Source: JADJQU01 sp035490315 (GTDB taxonomy: Bacteria; Planctomycetota; UBA1135; GCA-002686595). Taken from it: DNA of 14,125 nt. Every line of letters starts with the position of its first letter. The stretch's first letter is position 1. The DNA is taken from positions 1 to 14,125 of the forward strand of contig DATHET010000039.1 in assembly GCA_035490315.1 (NCBI GenBank). Reading direction: 5' to 3'. Shown here in pieces: positions 7,562-14,125 of the stretch. The translations under genes and the position numbers were made by a program. The notes beneath the pieces were generated by a model, which did not search any database, was not told the origin of the DNA, and saw only the letters and a program-made list of their open reading frames with translations.

Positions 7562-8182
7562 ATGCCCACCATCCACAGCGACACGACACGCACATCCACG
7601 GACCTCGATGACCAGGAGTGCCGTGCGGGAACGCGACGTCCGCGGCGCGCTCGCGCGGGCTTCACGCTGGTCGACGTCATGATGGCGGCGGTCGTGCTGG
7701 CCGTCGCGATCTCGGGTGTGTGTGGATCGATCGTCGTCTCGATGTCGCTCAACCGCGTCAATCGCGACACCGCGGTGGCGCAGCAGGCGGCGCGCCTGGT
7801 CCTCGAGGAGATCGAGAGCCGCACGTTCAACGAAGTTTTCGCCGCGTACAACGCCGATGCCGGCGACAACGCGGGGCTCCTATCCGCGGCGCCGGGCGCG
7901 AATTTCGTCGTGGCGGGGCTCGAGCCGCTCGACGGCGACGCGGACGGCATGTGCGGGCGGATCATGTTCCCCACCCAGGTCGCGGGCGGAGTCGAGCAGC
8001 TGCGCGAGGACTTCGTCGACCCGGCGCTGGGCATGCCGCGCGACCTCAACAGCGACGCCGTGGTCGACGCCCTCGACCACGCCACGAATTACCGCGTCCT
8101 GCCGGTGCGCGTGCGCATCGAGTGGCAGGGCTCCACCGGCCCGCGCAGCGTCGACATCGAGACCATGCTCTGCCAGCGATGA
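7562..8182 (+). CDS. Prepilin-type minor pilin, PilV/GspI-like
   Basis: 206 residues from the ATG at 7562, which follows no clear ribosome site. An in-frame ATG at 7472 would add 30 unrelated residues and is less likely. A basic leader (TRRPRRARAG) ends in a type III prepilin cleavage site, G33|F34, followed by FTLVDVMMAAVVLAVAISG as the pilin helix (34-55). Position +5 of the mature protein is Asp rather than the usual Glu. The leader of 33 residues is long for the class. The globular part holds D/N-rich insertions (LDGDADG; DLNSDAVVDALDH) that resemble calcium-binding or dockerin-like loops, and ends in a strand-rich PVRVRIEW...DIETML region typical of minor pilins. Its stop overlaps the next start by ATGA, indicating translational coupling. 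It is likely a minor component of a type IV pilus or type II secretion pseudopilus. Confidence 0.85.
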   Translation: MPTIHSDTTRTSTDLDDQECRAGTRRPRRARAGFTLVDVMMAAVVLAVAISGVCGSIVVSMSLNRVNRDTAVAQQAARLVLEEIESRTFNEVFAAYNADAGDNAGLLSAAPGANFVVAGLEPLDGDADGMCGRIMFPTQVAGGVEQLREDFVDPALGMPRDLNSDAVVDALDHATNYRVLPVRVRIEWQGSTGPRSVDIETMLCQR

Positions 8183-8847
8183 AAGCACGCGCCATCCACA
8201 CCACGGTTCGCGGCCGGCGCTCGGGCATGACGCTGGTCGAAGTCGTGATCACCGCTTGCGTGCTGGCCATGCTGCTGGGAGCCGTCGGCAACACCGTCCT
8301 GCACGGGAACAACGCGTACAAGCAGGGCCTGAGCAACGCGGTGCTCGAAGGCCAGACACGGCGCTTGCTCGATCGCATCTCGTCGGAGTTCTCCGACGTC
8401 GACCGCTCGAGCCTCAACCCCAACCCGCTGGCGCCCTTCTGGGCTTCGACCGTCGATTACGCGCGCTGCCAGGGTTGGGCGGGCGGAGCGATGCTGGTCG
8501 GCCCCACGCGCCGGATCCAGCTCGCCCTGGAAGCCGGTGAGATCGACAACGGCATCGACGACAACGGCAATGGGCTGATCGACGAACGCTGCGTGGTGCT
8601 CGTGCCCGACACTGCGGCTCCGGGGAAGACCATCATGCTGGGCAGCTACGTGCGCGAATGCGCCGAGGGCGAGACTCAAAACGGCGTGGACGAGGACGGC
8701 AACGGTCTGACCGACGAGCCTGGTCTCTTCTTCCGCCACGACGGCAACGGAACCCTGCACATCAGCTTGACCTTGGAACGGCCGGACGCGTGGGGGCGTC
8801 TGGTGACTCGCACCCTGCGCACCGCGGTGCGCATGCGCAACGACTGA
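8179..8847 (+). CDS. Prepilin-type minor pilin, PilW/GspJ-like
   Basis: 222 residues. The start ATG at 8179 overlaps the stop of the upstream pilin gene. The leader MKARAIHTTVRGRRSG is cut at G16|M17, and the mature N-terminus MTLVEVVITACVLAMLLGAVG contains the canonical Glu at +5 (E21) and a hydrophobic helix to about residue 40. The globular domain includes two similar acidic loops, DNGIDDNGNGLIDE and NGVDEDGNGLTDE, spaced about 47 residues apart; such DxDGNGxxDE loops are good candidates for calcium binding. Two cysteines, in the regions of residues about 97 and 138, plus one in YVRECAEGE, might form disulfides. Size and gene position, second in a pilV-pilW-pilX-like order, fit a PilW or GspJ role in the tip complex that starts pilus or pseudopilus assembly. 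The assembly ATPase and secretin genes are not in this window. Confidence 0.85.
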   Translation: MKARAIHTTVRGRRSGMTLVEVVITACVLAMLLGAVGNTVLHGNNAYKQGLSNAVLEGQTRRLLDRISSEFSDVDRSSLNPNPLAPFWASTVDYARCQGWAGGAMLVGPTRRIQLALEAGEIDNGIDDNGNGLIDERCVVLVPDTAAPGKTIMLGSYVRECAEGETQNGVDEDGNGLTDEPGLFFRHDGNGTLHISLTLERPDAWGRLVTRTLRTAVRMRND

Positions 8848-8865
8848 GATCGTGCGCCAATCCAC

Positions 8866-10296
8866 ATGAAGACTCGCAGTCAGACGAAGGATGGACGGTT
8901 TCAGCAACGCGGAGGCGCGCTGCTCGTCGCCATCGTGGGCACGATGGTCCTCGCGGGCCTCGCGGGCGGGATGCTCGCGGTCGCGGGTGCCTTGAAGGGC
9001 GAGCACGTCGCAGCGACGGAGAACAGCAAGGCGCTGTACATCGCCGAAGCCGGTCTCTCGTCGGGCATCGCCTCGGTCACCGCCGGCGCGCCCGTCAATT
9101 CCGGATCATCCGCCGATCCCGTGGACTTCTCCGGGGGCGGCTACTGGTGCATGATCGTCGACAACCTCGACGACACGATGACCATCGCATCGTTCGGCAC
9201 GCGCAACGGCCACACGCGCGGAGTCGAAGCCGTGATGCGCAAGAACGAGGAAGGAGTCTTCGCCAGCGCGGTTTTCGCCGGCAATTCGAGCGGCGACCCG
9301 CTCTACGACCTGAAGTTCGGCGGCCTCGGTGGGCAGGCCGACATGGTCGACGGCAACGTCTACAGCGGCGGCAACGTCAAGATCACCGGCGACGCGCAGG
9401 TCACCGGTGCTGTCAAGTCGACCGGCGTGATCAGCGGCGGCGTTGGCAAGGAGGGCAAGAGCCTGCCGATCCCGGACATGGCCGGCATGCACTACGAGAC
9501 CACGGCCGACTACGACGTCGCGTCGCTGTTCGGGGCGGCCACGCTGAAGGCGAACGGTCTCGGCGGCAAGGCCTGGGAGCTTCCCGAGACCAGCCCGGCG
9601 CACATCTTCCGCAAGAACCCCGACGACCGCTCCTCGGACACCTCGAAGACCACGAAGGACGATTACTTCCTCGAGGATCCCTATGAAACGCTGAATGGCA
9701 GCGCGACGCTCGACTGGAAGAACTCCACGCCGATCACCTTCTCTGGGATAGGCAGCGAGCCCGGCGTGTCCTCGACGAACAAGGTGTTTTACATCGACGG
9801 AAACCTGTGGGTTCACAACCGCAACGCCTTCTCCTTCGCGATGATCAGCGGGGATGGAACCCCGCTGCGCGTCACCCTGGTCGTCAAGGGCAACATCTAC
9901 ATCTCCGACAACATTTTCTACCAGGACGCCGACCGCGACGGCCTCGCGTTGATCGCTATCAAGGACGATGCGGAGAAGGACAGCGGCAACATCTACTTCG
10001 GCGACCCGGTGTTCGGGACCCTGGAGGAGATGGACGCGTTCATGTACGCGGAGAACGATTTCCTCGACAACAACCTCTCGGCGACGGGCTCGGCCAGGGT
10101 CACGGTCAGGGGCAACATGACCGCGGGCAACCAGGTCAAGATCAACCGCGACTTCGGCCTGGAGCACTCCAAGCTGACCGTGGACTTCGACGATCGATTG
10201 AGCGCCGGCGACATCACCCTGCCTGGACTGCCCAAGGCGACAGGCGCGGGAGCGAGCTGGGTGCTCGCCTCGTGGCGCGAAATCCCGGCTCCCTGA
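8866..10296 (+). CDS. PilX/GspK-like pilus assembly protein with repeat-rich middle
   Basis: 476 residues, 18 nt after the previous stop. A basic N-terminus and QRGGALLVAIVGTMVLAGLAGGMLAVAGA helix (about 14-43) followed by ALYIAEAGLSSGIASV (56-71) match the N-terminal region of PilX-type pilus proteins, which lack the standard GFTLxE site. The body is unusual: residues about 130-200 (DGNVYSGGNVKITGDAQVTGAV) read like a short polymer-forming beta-solenoid, and residues about 305-440 (FYIDGNLWVHN, VVKGNIYISDNIFY, VTVRGNMTAGNQVKI) again show G-N-(I/V/M)-Y strands at regular spacing. So this may be a pilin helix fused to a solenoid. It is larger than PilX of Neisseria (about 160 residues) and closer to or above GspK size. 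It is third in the probable pilin operon, so it could be the tip protein. Confidence 0.75.
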   Translation: MKTRSQTKDGRFQQRGGALLVAIVGTMVLAGLAGGMLAVAGALKGEHVAATENSKALYIAEAGLSSGIASVTAGAPVNSGSSADPVDFSGGGYWCMIVDNLDDTMTIASFGTRNGHTRGVEAVMRKNEEGVFASAVFAGNSSGDPLYDLKFGGLGGQADMVDGNVYSGGNVKITGDAQVTGAVKSTGVISGGVGKEGKSLPIPDMAGMHYETTADYDVASLFGAATLKANGLGGKAWELPETSPAHIFRKNPDDRSSDTSKTTKDDYFLEDPYETLNGSATLDWKNSTPITFSGIGSEPGVSSTNKVFYIDGNLWVHNRNAFSFAMISGDGTPLRVTLVVKGNIYISDNIFYQDADRDGLALIAIKDDAEKDSGNIYFGDPVFGTLEEMDAFMYAENDFLDNNLSATGSARVTVRGNMTAGNQVKINRDFGLEHSKLTVDFDDRLSAGDITLPGLPKATGAGASWVLASWREIPAP

Positions 10297-10305
10297 TCGC
10301 TGTCC

Positions 10306-11772
10306 ATGAGCCAGGGTGAAACGAAAGAGCCGACGAACAAGACGGGCCGCTCCAAGCGGCCCTGCCGATTTCGTTGCGATCGGTTCACGGCGATCGTCGC
10401 GGTCTCGGCTCTGCTCGCGACAGTAGCCCTCGTTGCAATCCCCGTCGCAGTGAACCACTGGTCGGCCCCCGCCGAGCGCGGCGTGCACGTCGGCCCGCTC
10501 GCGAGGCGATTCTGGCGCGAGCTGGATTGGGCCAAGACCCTGCGCGAGGTGAACAACATCCTGGCCCCCGGCGTCGCGGCTCCCACGCCGGACGCGGCGG
10601 AGATGGCGGCGCGCCTTGGAAATCTAGGGCCCGACGCGATCCCCGTGATCGTGGCCATGGTCTGCGGCGTCGTCCCGGCGCCTGAAGTGGCCGCCGGCAC
10701 CATGGATCAGCCGATCCATCCCGGTGCGCTGGCTCAGCGCGAGAACGCGCTGCTCGGAAGTCTGCGCCACTTCCGCTCGAAGGACGTGATCGCGCACATC
10801 CTGTTCAGCGCTCCCGATGCATCGGAAGACGAGCGCATCGTCTTCGCGCGCCTGCTTGGCGACATCGGCACGCTCGAAGCCCAGGACGCGTTGCTGGAGG
10901 TGCTCGATTTCGTCGATCCCGCCGCTTTGCAGAGCGACCAGCTGCAGCGCACGGTCGAGACGGCAATCCAAAGTTGCGCAGCGGTGGAGCCCGCCGCAGT
11001 GCCCGCCTTGTCCAAGTCCGTCGCGAAACATTCGAAGGTGCTCCTGCCGCTGCTCGCGCGCGCCGTCGGCGGCATCCGAGGGCCGGAGAGCGCCGCCTTC
11101 CTCGCGCGCCTCCTGGGCAAGTCGCTCGACCTGGACATCATCGTCCTGGCGGAGCTCGGCCGCGTCACGGATTCGAGTGCCATCGCCTTGAGCGACAGCC
11201 AGCTCTCCGAGATCCGCCGCCTGCTCGACCACTACGATTCGCGCATCGTCCGCGCGGCGATGACCGTCCTCGGCAAGCTGTGCGACCGCGAGTCTTTCGG
11301 CGCGATCATCCCGCGCCTGGCCGACAACGACAGGCTGGTCTGCGGCGCCGCGCACTGGAGTCTGCGCAGCATGGCCCGCGTCGACCTCGGGGACGCCCAG
11401 GAGCCATGGCTCGAATGGCTCGGGGAACAGGAGAGCTGGTGGCAGTCGAAGTTCCCAGCCCTGTGCGAGAATCTGCGCTCGGAGGATCCGACCAAGGTCT
11501 TTGCGGCTTTGAGCGATCTCAACCGCCGCCCCTTCTTCAAGCACGAGCTCGCGAAAGCGATCGGTCCGCTGGCCAGCGGGACCTCCACGCCGATCGCCAT
11601 GCAGGCGATCGCCGCGCTGGCGCAGATCGGCTCGACGCAGGCCTCGCCGTGGCTGATCGAAGCACTGCGCAGCGACGACGACAGGCGCGAAATCGCATGG
11701 CAGACGCTGCGAGACTTGACCAGGCTGGACCTGGCGCTCGACCACGATGCGTGGTCGCGAGCCCTGCCCTGA
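10306..11772 (+). CDS. Membrane-anchored HEAT-repeat protein
   Basis: 488 residues, starting 9 nt after the PilX-like gene. A polar basic N-terminus precedes one hydrophobic helix at about 28-50, so the rest probably lies outside the cytoplasm. From about 150 the sequence is a run of paired amphipathic helices of the HEAT/PBS-lyase-repeat kind: for example VFARLLGDIGTLEAQDALLEVL, SRIVRAAMTVLGKLCDRESFGAIIPRL (from about 312) and PIAMQAIAALAQIGSTQASPWLIEAL (from about 429), each with a conserved pattern of A/G at the helix turn and a leucine-rich second helix. HEAT arrays are protein-binding scaffolds; no enzymatic motif is visible. The tight spacing to the pilin-like genes suggests co-transcription and a possible role in assembling or binding that pilus, but this rests on position only. 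No Shine-Dalgarno is evident. Confidence 0.75.
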   Translation: MSQGETKEPTNKTGRSKRPCRFRCDRFTAIVAVSALLATVALVAIPVAVNHWSAPAERGVHVGPLARRFWRELDWAKTLREVNNILAPGVAAPTPDAAEMAARLGNLGPDAIPVIVAMVCGVVPAPEVAAGTMDQPIHPGALAQRENALLGSLRHFRSKDVIAHILFSAPDASEDERIVFARLLGDIGTLEAQDALLEVLDFVDPAALQSDQLQRTVETAIQSCAAVEPAAVPALSKSVAKHSKVLLPLLARAVGGIRGPESAAFLARLLGKSLDLDIIVLAELGRVTDSSAIALSDSQLSEIRRLLDHYDSRIVRAAMTVLGKLCDRESFGAIIPRLADNDRLVCGAAHWSLRSMARVDLGDAQEPWLEWLGEQESWWQSKFPALCENLRSEDPTKVFAALSDLNRRPFFKHELAKAIGPLASGTSTPIAMQAIAALAQIGSTQASPWLIEALRSDDDRREIAWQTLRDLTRLDLALDHDAWSRALP

Positions 11773-11829
11773 GCAGGGTCGCGCGAGCTGACGCTCGGAG
11801 CTCCTGAGCGCTACAGTGGCGCGCGCGAC

Positions 11830-12078
11830 ATGGACGCTCCGCGGCAAAACGACCCGCTGCACGGCGTCACTCTCGAGCGCATCGTCACCGAGCTCGAAGC
11901 GCGCTACGGTTGGCCCGAACTCGGCGAACGCATCCGGATCCGCTGCTTCACCCACGATCCCAGCGTCGGCTCCAGCCTGAAGTTCCTGCGCAAGACTCCC
12001 TGGGCGCGGACGAAGGTCGAGGAGCTGTACCGGGAGATGGTCCGCGAGTCGAGGTCGCAGGAGCCCGGGGACGCGTGA
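11830..12078 (+). CDS. VF530 (DUF2132) family small protein
   Basis: 82 residues. The sequence DPLHGVTLERIVTELEARYG (8-27) followed by WPELGERIRIRCFTHDPSVG and SSLKFLRKTPWARTKVEELY is a near-complete match to the conserved core of the VF530 family, short proteins of about 70-80 residues for which DNA binding has been suggested from structure. The start at 11830 leaves only seven residues before the core, as in relatives. It lies 57 nt after the HEAT-repeat gene on the same strand and could be read from the same transcript or its own promoter. The Arg/Lys-rich surface (RIRIRC, KFLRK) fits nucleic-acid binding, but the cellular role of the family is not established. Confidence 0.92.
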   Translation: MDAPRQNDPLHGVTLERIVTELEARYGWPELGERIRIRCFTHDPSVGSSLKFLRKTPWARTKVEELYREMVRESRSQEPGDA

Positions 12079-12269
12079 GCGCGAGCTCCCCCTTCGCGAT
12101 CAAACGCGGCGCGACTTTCCTCGCGGCAGCCTGAGCAGGCCTGGTCGCTCGTCCTTCGAGATCCAAGCGCTCTTGCGCCATGGCCGGTAACGCCCGTGCG
12201 TTCACCCGGATCTGGAGATGTACCGGCGCTCCCGTCCGCGCTCGAGGTCGACTCACCCACGGAACTCCC
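12079..12269. other. Intergenic region before FG-GAP gene
   Basis: 191 nt between the VF530 gene and the FG-GAP protein gene. An in-frame ATG at 12180 would extend the FG-GAP protein by 30 residues, but these are basic and unlike a signal peptide. I see no convincing promoter, terminator or RNA gene. Confidence 0.5.
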
Positions 12270-13970
12270 ATGCTGTCCCGCTCCCTGACCCTCGTCTGTC
12301 TGTCGACTCTGCTCCCGGCGAGCGCCCTCGCGCAGTCCACGCAGTCGAGCTTCTGGGGCAGCTCCGCCGACCTGCGCGTCGGCACGTCCATGGACGAGGT
12401 CGGCGACATCAACGGCGACGGTTACATCGACATGGTCGTCGGCGCGCCCTGCCCCAGCGGCACGGGCCGCATCTATTTCGTCTCCGGCAAGTACCTGGAG
12501 ACCGGCGTGGGCGGCTCGACCCTCGGCTCGACCTTCGCGGGCGGAGCAGGCGGCTTGTTCGGATCCAGCGTGCTGTCGGTGGGAGACGTCAGCGGCGACG
12601 GCATCGCCGACGTCGTCGTGACCGCGGACATCTCCACCTTCCCGACCACGAGCAAGGCCTATCTCGTGTCGGGTGCATCCAAGACAGTCCTCGGCACGCT
12701 CAACGAAACCGGCCTGTCGACCTATCAATTCGGCGTCGCTCGCTGCGGCGACGTCAATGGCGACGGCTACACCGACTTCGCCATCCAGAAGACGTCGTTC
12801 GGAGTCGGCTACGTGGAGCTCATCTCGGCGCGCGGCATCGCCTTGGGTGCGTCGAACCCGGTCCTGGCGTCGATCACGAGCCCCGGCTCGGCCGATGGAT
12901 TCGGCACGGGGCTTTCCGCGGGCGATTTCGACGGCGATGGGAAACCGGAAATCGTGGTCGGCGCTCCCGGGACGAGCAAGGTCTACGTCTTCCGCGGCAC
13001 CACGCACACCCTGCTGCGCACGCTCAGCGGTCCCGGAGCCTCGCGCTTCGGCCAGAGCCTCGACGCTACGCGCGACGTCGACGGCGACGGCCGCAAGGAT
13101 CTCGTCGTCGGCGCGCCGAACAGCGACGCGGGCGCCACCGACGGCGGCGAAGCGATGCTCTTCAACGGCAAGCGCATCGCCACCAACTCGCCGCCCTTCG
13201 ACGATGCGAGCTGGCCGTGCACCCAGGCCAGCGCCCACTTCGGCACGGCCGTGTGCTTCACCTCCGACATGAACACCGACCTGGTGACCGACATCGTCGT
13301 CGGCGCGCCGGACTACGACTCCGTGTTCCTGAGCAACGGCCGCGTATTCCTCTACTCCGGCGAGACCTCGCATCTGCTCGGAACGCTTTCCGGCGCCGTC
13401 GGCGGCGAGCATCTCGGAGCCAGCGTCTCGCGCGCCAGCGATTTCAACGGCGACTATCGCACCGAGATCGCGGCCGGCGCGCCGCTGAGCAACCACGGCG
13501 CCACCGACGGCGGCCTGGTGCGCTTCGTCGACCTGTTTCCGGCGCTGCCGTCGACCTACTGCGTCGCCAAGGTCAACAGCCTGGGCTGCACGCCGGCGAT
13601 CAGCTCCAGCGGCAGCGCGAGCCTGACCTCGAGCTCGAGCTTCCTGGTCAAGGCTTCGAACGTGATCAACAACAAGGCCGGCCTCCTGATCTACGCCTTC
13701 GCTCCAGGCGCGGCGCCCCTCCAAGGCAGCACCCTGTGCCTCTCCGCTCCGATCAAGCGTTACGGCGCGCAGATCTCCACCGGCAATCCGCCGCCGAACG
13801 ATTGCTCGGGCAAGCTGAGCGTCGACTTCAACGTCCTGATCCAATCGGGAACGGTCAACGCCTTGAACCTCGCCGGCCAGCAGGTCTTCGCCCAGTACTG
13901 GAGCCGCGATCCCGCCGCGGTCGCGGGCTCGAGCTTGACCAACGCGCTGGCCTTCGTCGTCAATCCTTGA
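12270..13970 (+). CDS. Secreted FG-GAP (integrin-like) seven-repeat beta-propeller protein
   Basis: 566 residues from the ATG at 12270, chosen because it begins a clean signal peptide (MLSRSLTLVCLSTLLPASALA, cleavage after A21) and has GGAA 5 nt upstream. Seven FG-GAP units follow, each centred on a calcium-binding DxDGDGxxD loop and a (V/I)VVGAP strand: DINGDG at 46, DVSGDG at 106, DVNGDG at 161, DFDGDG at 219, DVDGDG at 269, DMNTD at 333 and DFNGD at 391. Seven repeats are the number needed for a closed propeller, as in integrin alpha heads. The last two loops have lost glycines or acidic ligands and may bind calcium weakly. Residues about 427-566 form the C-terminal domain starting YCVAKVNSLGC that is also found in the beta-helix protein at 5985-7226. 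A role in adhesion or matrix binding is plausible but unproven. Confidence 0.92.
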   Translation: MLSRSLTLVCLSTLLPASALAQSTQSSFWGSSADLRVGTSMDEVGDINGDGYIDMVVGAPCPSGTGRIYFVSGKYLETGVGGSTLGSTFAGGAGGLFGSSVLSVGDVSGDGIADVVVTADISTFPTTSKAYLVSGASKTVLGTLNETGLSTYQFGVARCGDVNGDGYTDFAIQKTSFGVGYVELISARGIALGASNPVLASITSPGSADGFGTGLSAGDFDGDGKPEIVVGAPGTSKVYVFRGTTHTLLRTLSGPGASRFGQSLDATRDVDGDGRKDLVVGAPNSDAGATDGGEAMLFNGKRIATNSPPFDDASWPCTQASAHFGTAVCFTSDMNTDLVTDIVVGAPDYDSVFLSNGRVFLYSGETSHLLGTLSGAVGGEHLGASVSRASDFNGDYRTEIAAGAPLSNHGATDGGLVRFVDLFPALPSTYCVAKVNSLGCTPAISSSGSASLTSSSSFLVKASNVINNKAGLLIYAFAPGAAPLQGSTLCLSAPIKRYGAQISTGNPPPNDCSGKLSVDFNVLIQSGTVNALNLAGQQVFAQYWSRDPAAVAGSSLTNALAFVVNP

Positions 13971-14125
13971 CCGATCCGCAACGAATTCCTGCGATCGCTT
14001 GTCCACTAGCCCGAATTATTCACGAGGAAACAGGCGCGGGTGACGTGCTTCGAGCCGAACAGATGAGTGTCAACAACATTCATCCGGCACAACGCCCACC
14101 ACCCGCATGTCCCACGATACGCATC
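13971..14125. other. Non-coding tail with locally lower GC
   Basis: 155 nt after the FG-GAP gene. GC drops around CCCGAATTATTCACGAGG (14010-14027). An imperfect stem (14062-14070 with 14076-14084, one G-T pair, 5-nt loop) is present. An ATG at 14063 opens a 21-codon frame to the window edge, with no ribosome site or family resemblance; it is not called as a gene. The segment could be the edge of a mobile element lying beyond the window. Confidence 0.4.

Noticed and set aside
11904..14006. 700-codon minus-strand open frame opposite the VF530 and FG-GAP genes
   Set aside because: Mirror frame of the regular GAC-GGC-GAC repeats; the plus-strand products have unmistakable family motifs.
14063..14125. 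Partial coding region starting at ATG 14063
   Set aside because: Only 21 codons are visible, with no ribosome site, no recognisable motif and a Pro-rich random-looking product.

Overview
This is a GC-rich chromosomal stretch that looks like it comes from a member of the Planctomycetota, probably uncultured or poorly described. This rests on protein content: an ECF sigma factor encoded next to a Hanks-type Ser/Thr kinase with an N-terminal zinc ribbon and several membrane spans; large CarboxypepD_reg-type surface proteins; a seven-repeat FG-GAP protein and a beta-helix protein that share one C-terminal domain; and minor pilins carrying N/D/G-rich insertions. Most genes lack a clear Shine-Dalgarno sequence. 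No 16S rRNA or other marker gene is present, so the phylum is an inference.

Layout. (1) 1-251, minus strand: N-terminal part of a Mut7-C RNase-domain protein, cut by the window edge. (2) 346-2910, plus: membrane-anchored protein with several carboxypeptidase-regulatory-like beta-sandwich domains. (3) 2954-5791, minus: sigma factor then kinase, 57 nt apart, a likely signalling operon. (4) 5807-7340: a secreted beta-helix protein gene bracketed by two related, perfect long hairpins (52-bp and 50-bp arms). (5) 7562-11772, plus: three pilin-like genes (PilV/GspI-like, PilW/GspJ-like, PilX/GspK-like) followed after 9 nt by a membrane-anchored HEAT-repeat protein, probably one transcription unit. 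(6) 11830-12078, plus: a small VF530 (DUF2132) family protein. (7) 12270-13970, plus: a secreted FG-GAP beta-propeller protein. (8) 13971-14125: non-coding tail with a local drop in GC.

How it fits together. The region is mostly envelope and surface biology: secreted repeat proteins, a minor-pilin set that could prime a type IV pilus or type II secretion pseudopilus, and a sigma/kinase pair that could couple an envelope signal to transcription. The best leads are the two hairpins, which differ at four positions with both arms changed in step, and the C-terminal domain shared by the otherwise unrelated beta-helix and FG-GAP proteins, which may be a lineage-specific sorting or attachment module. 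No transposase, integrase, CRISPR array, tRNA or rRNA was recognised.
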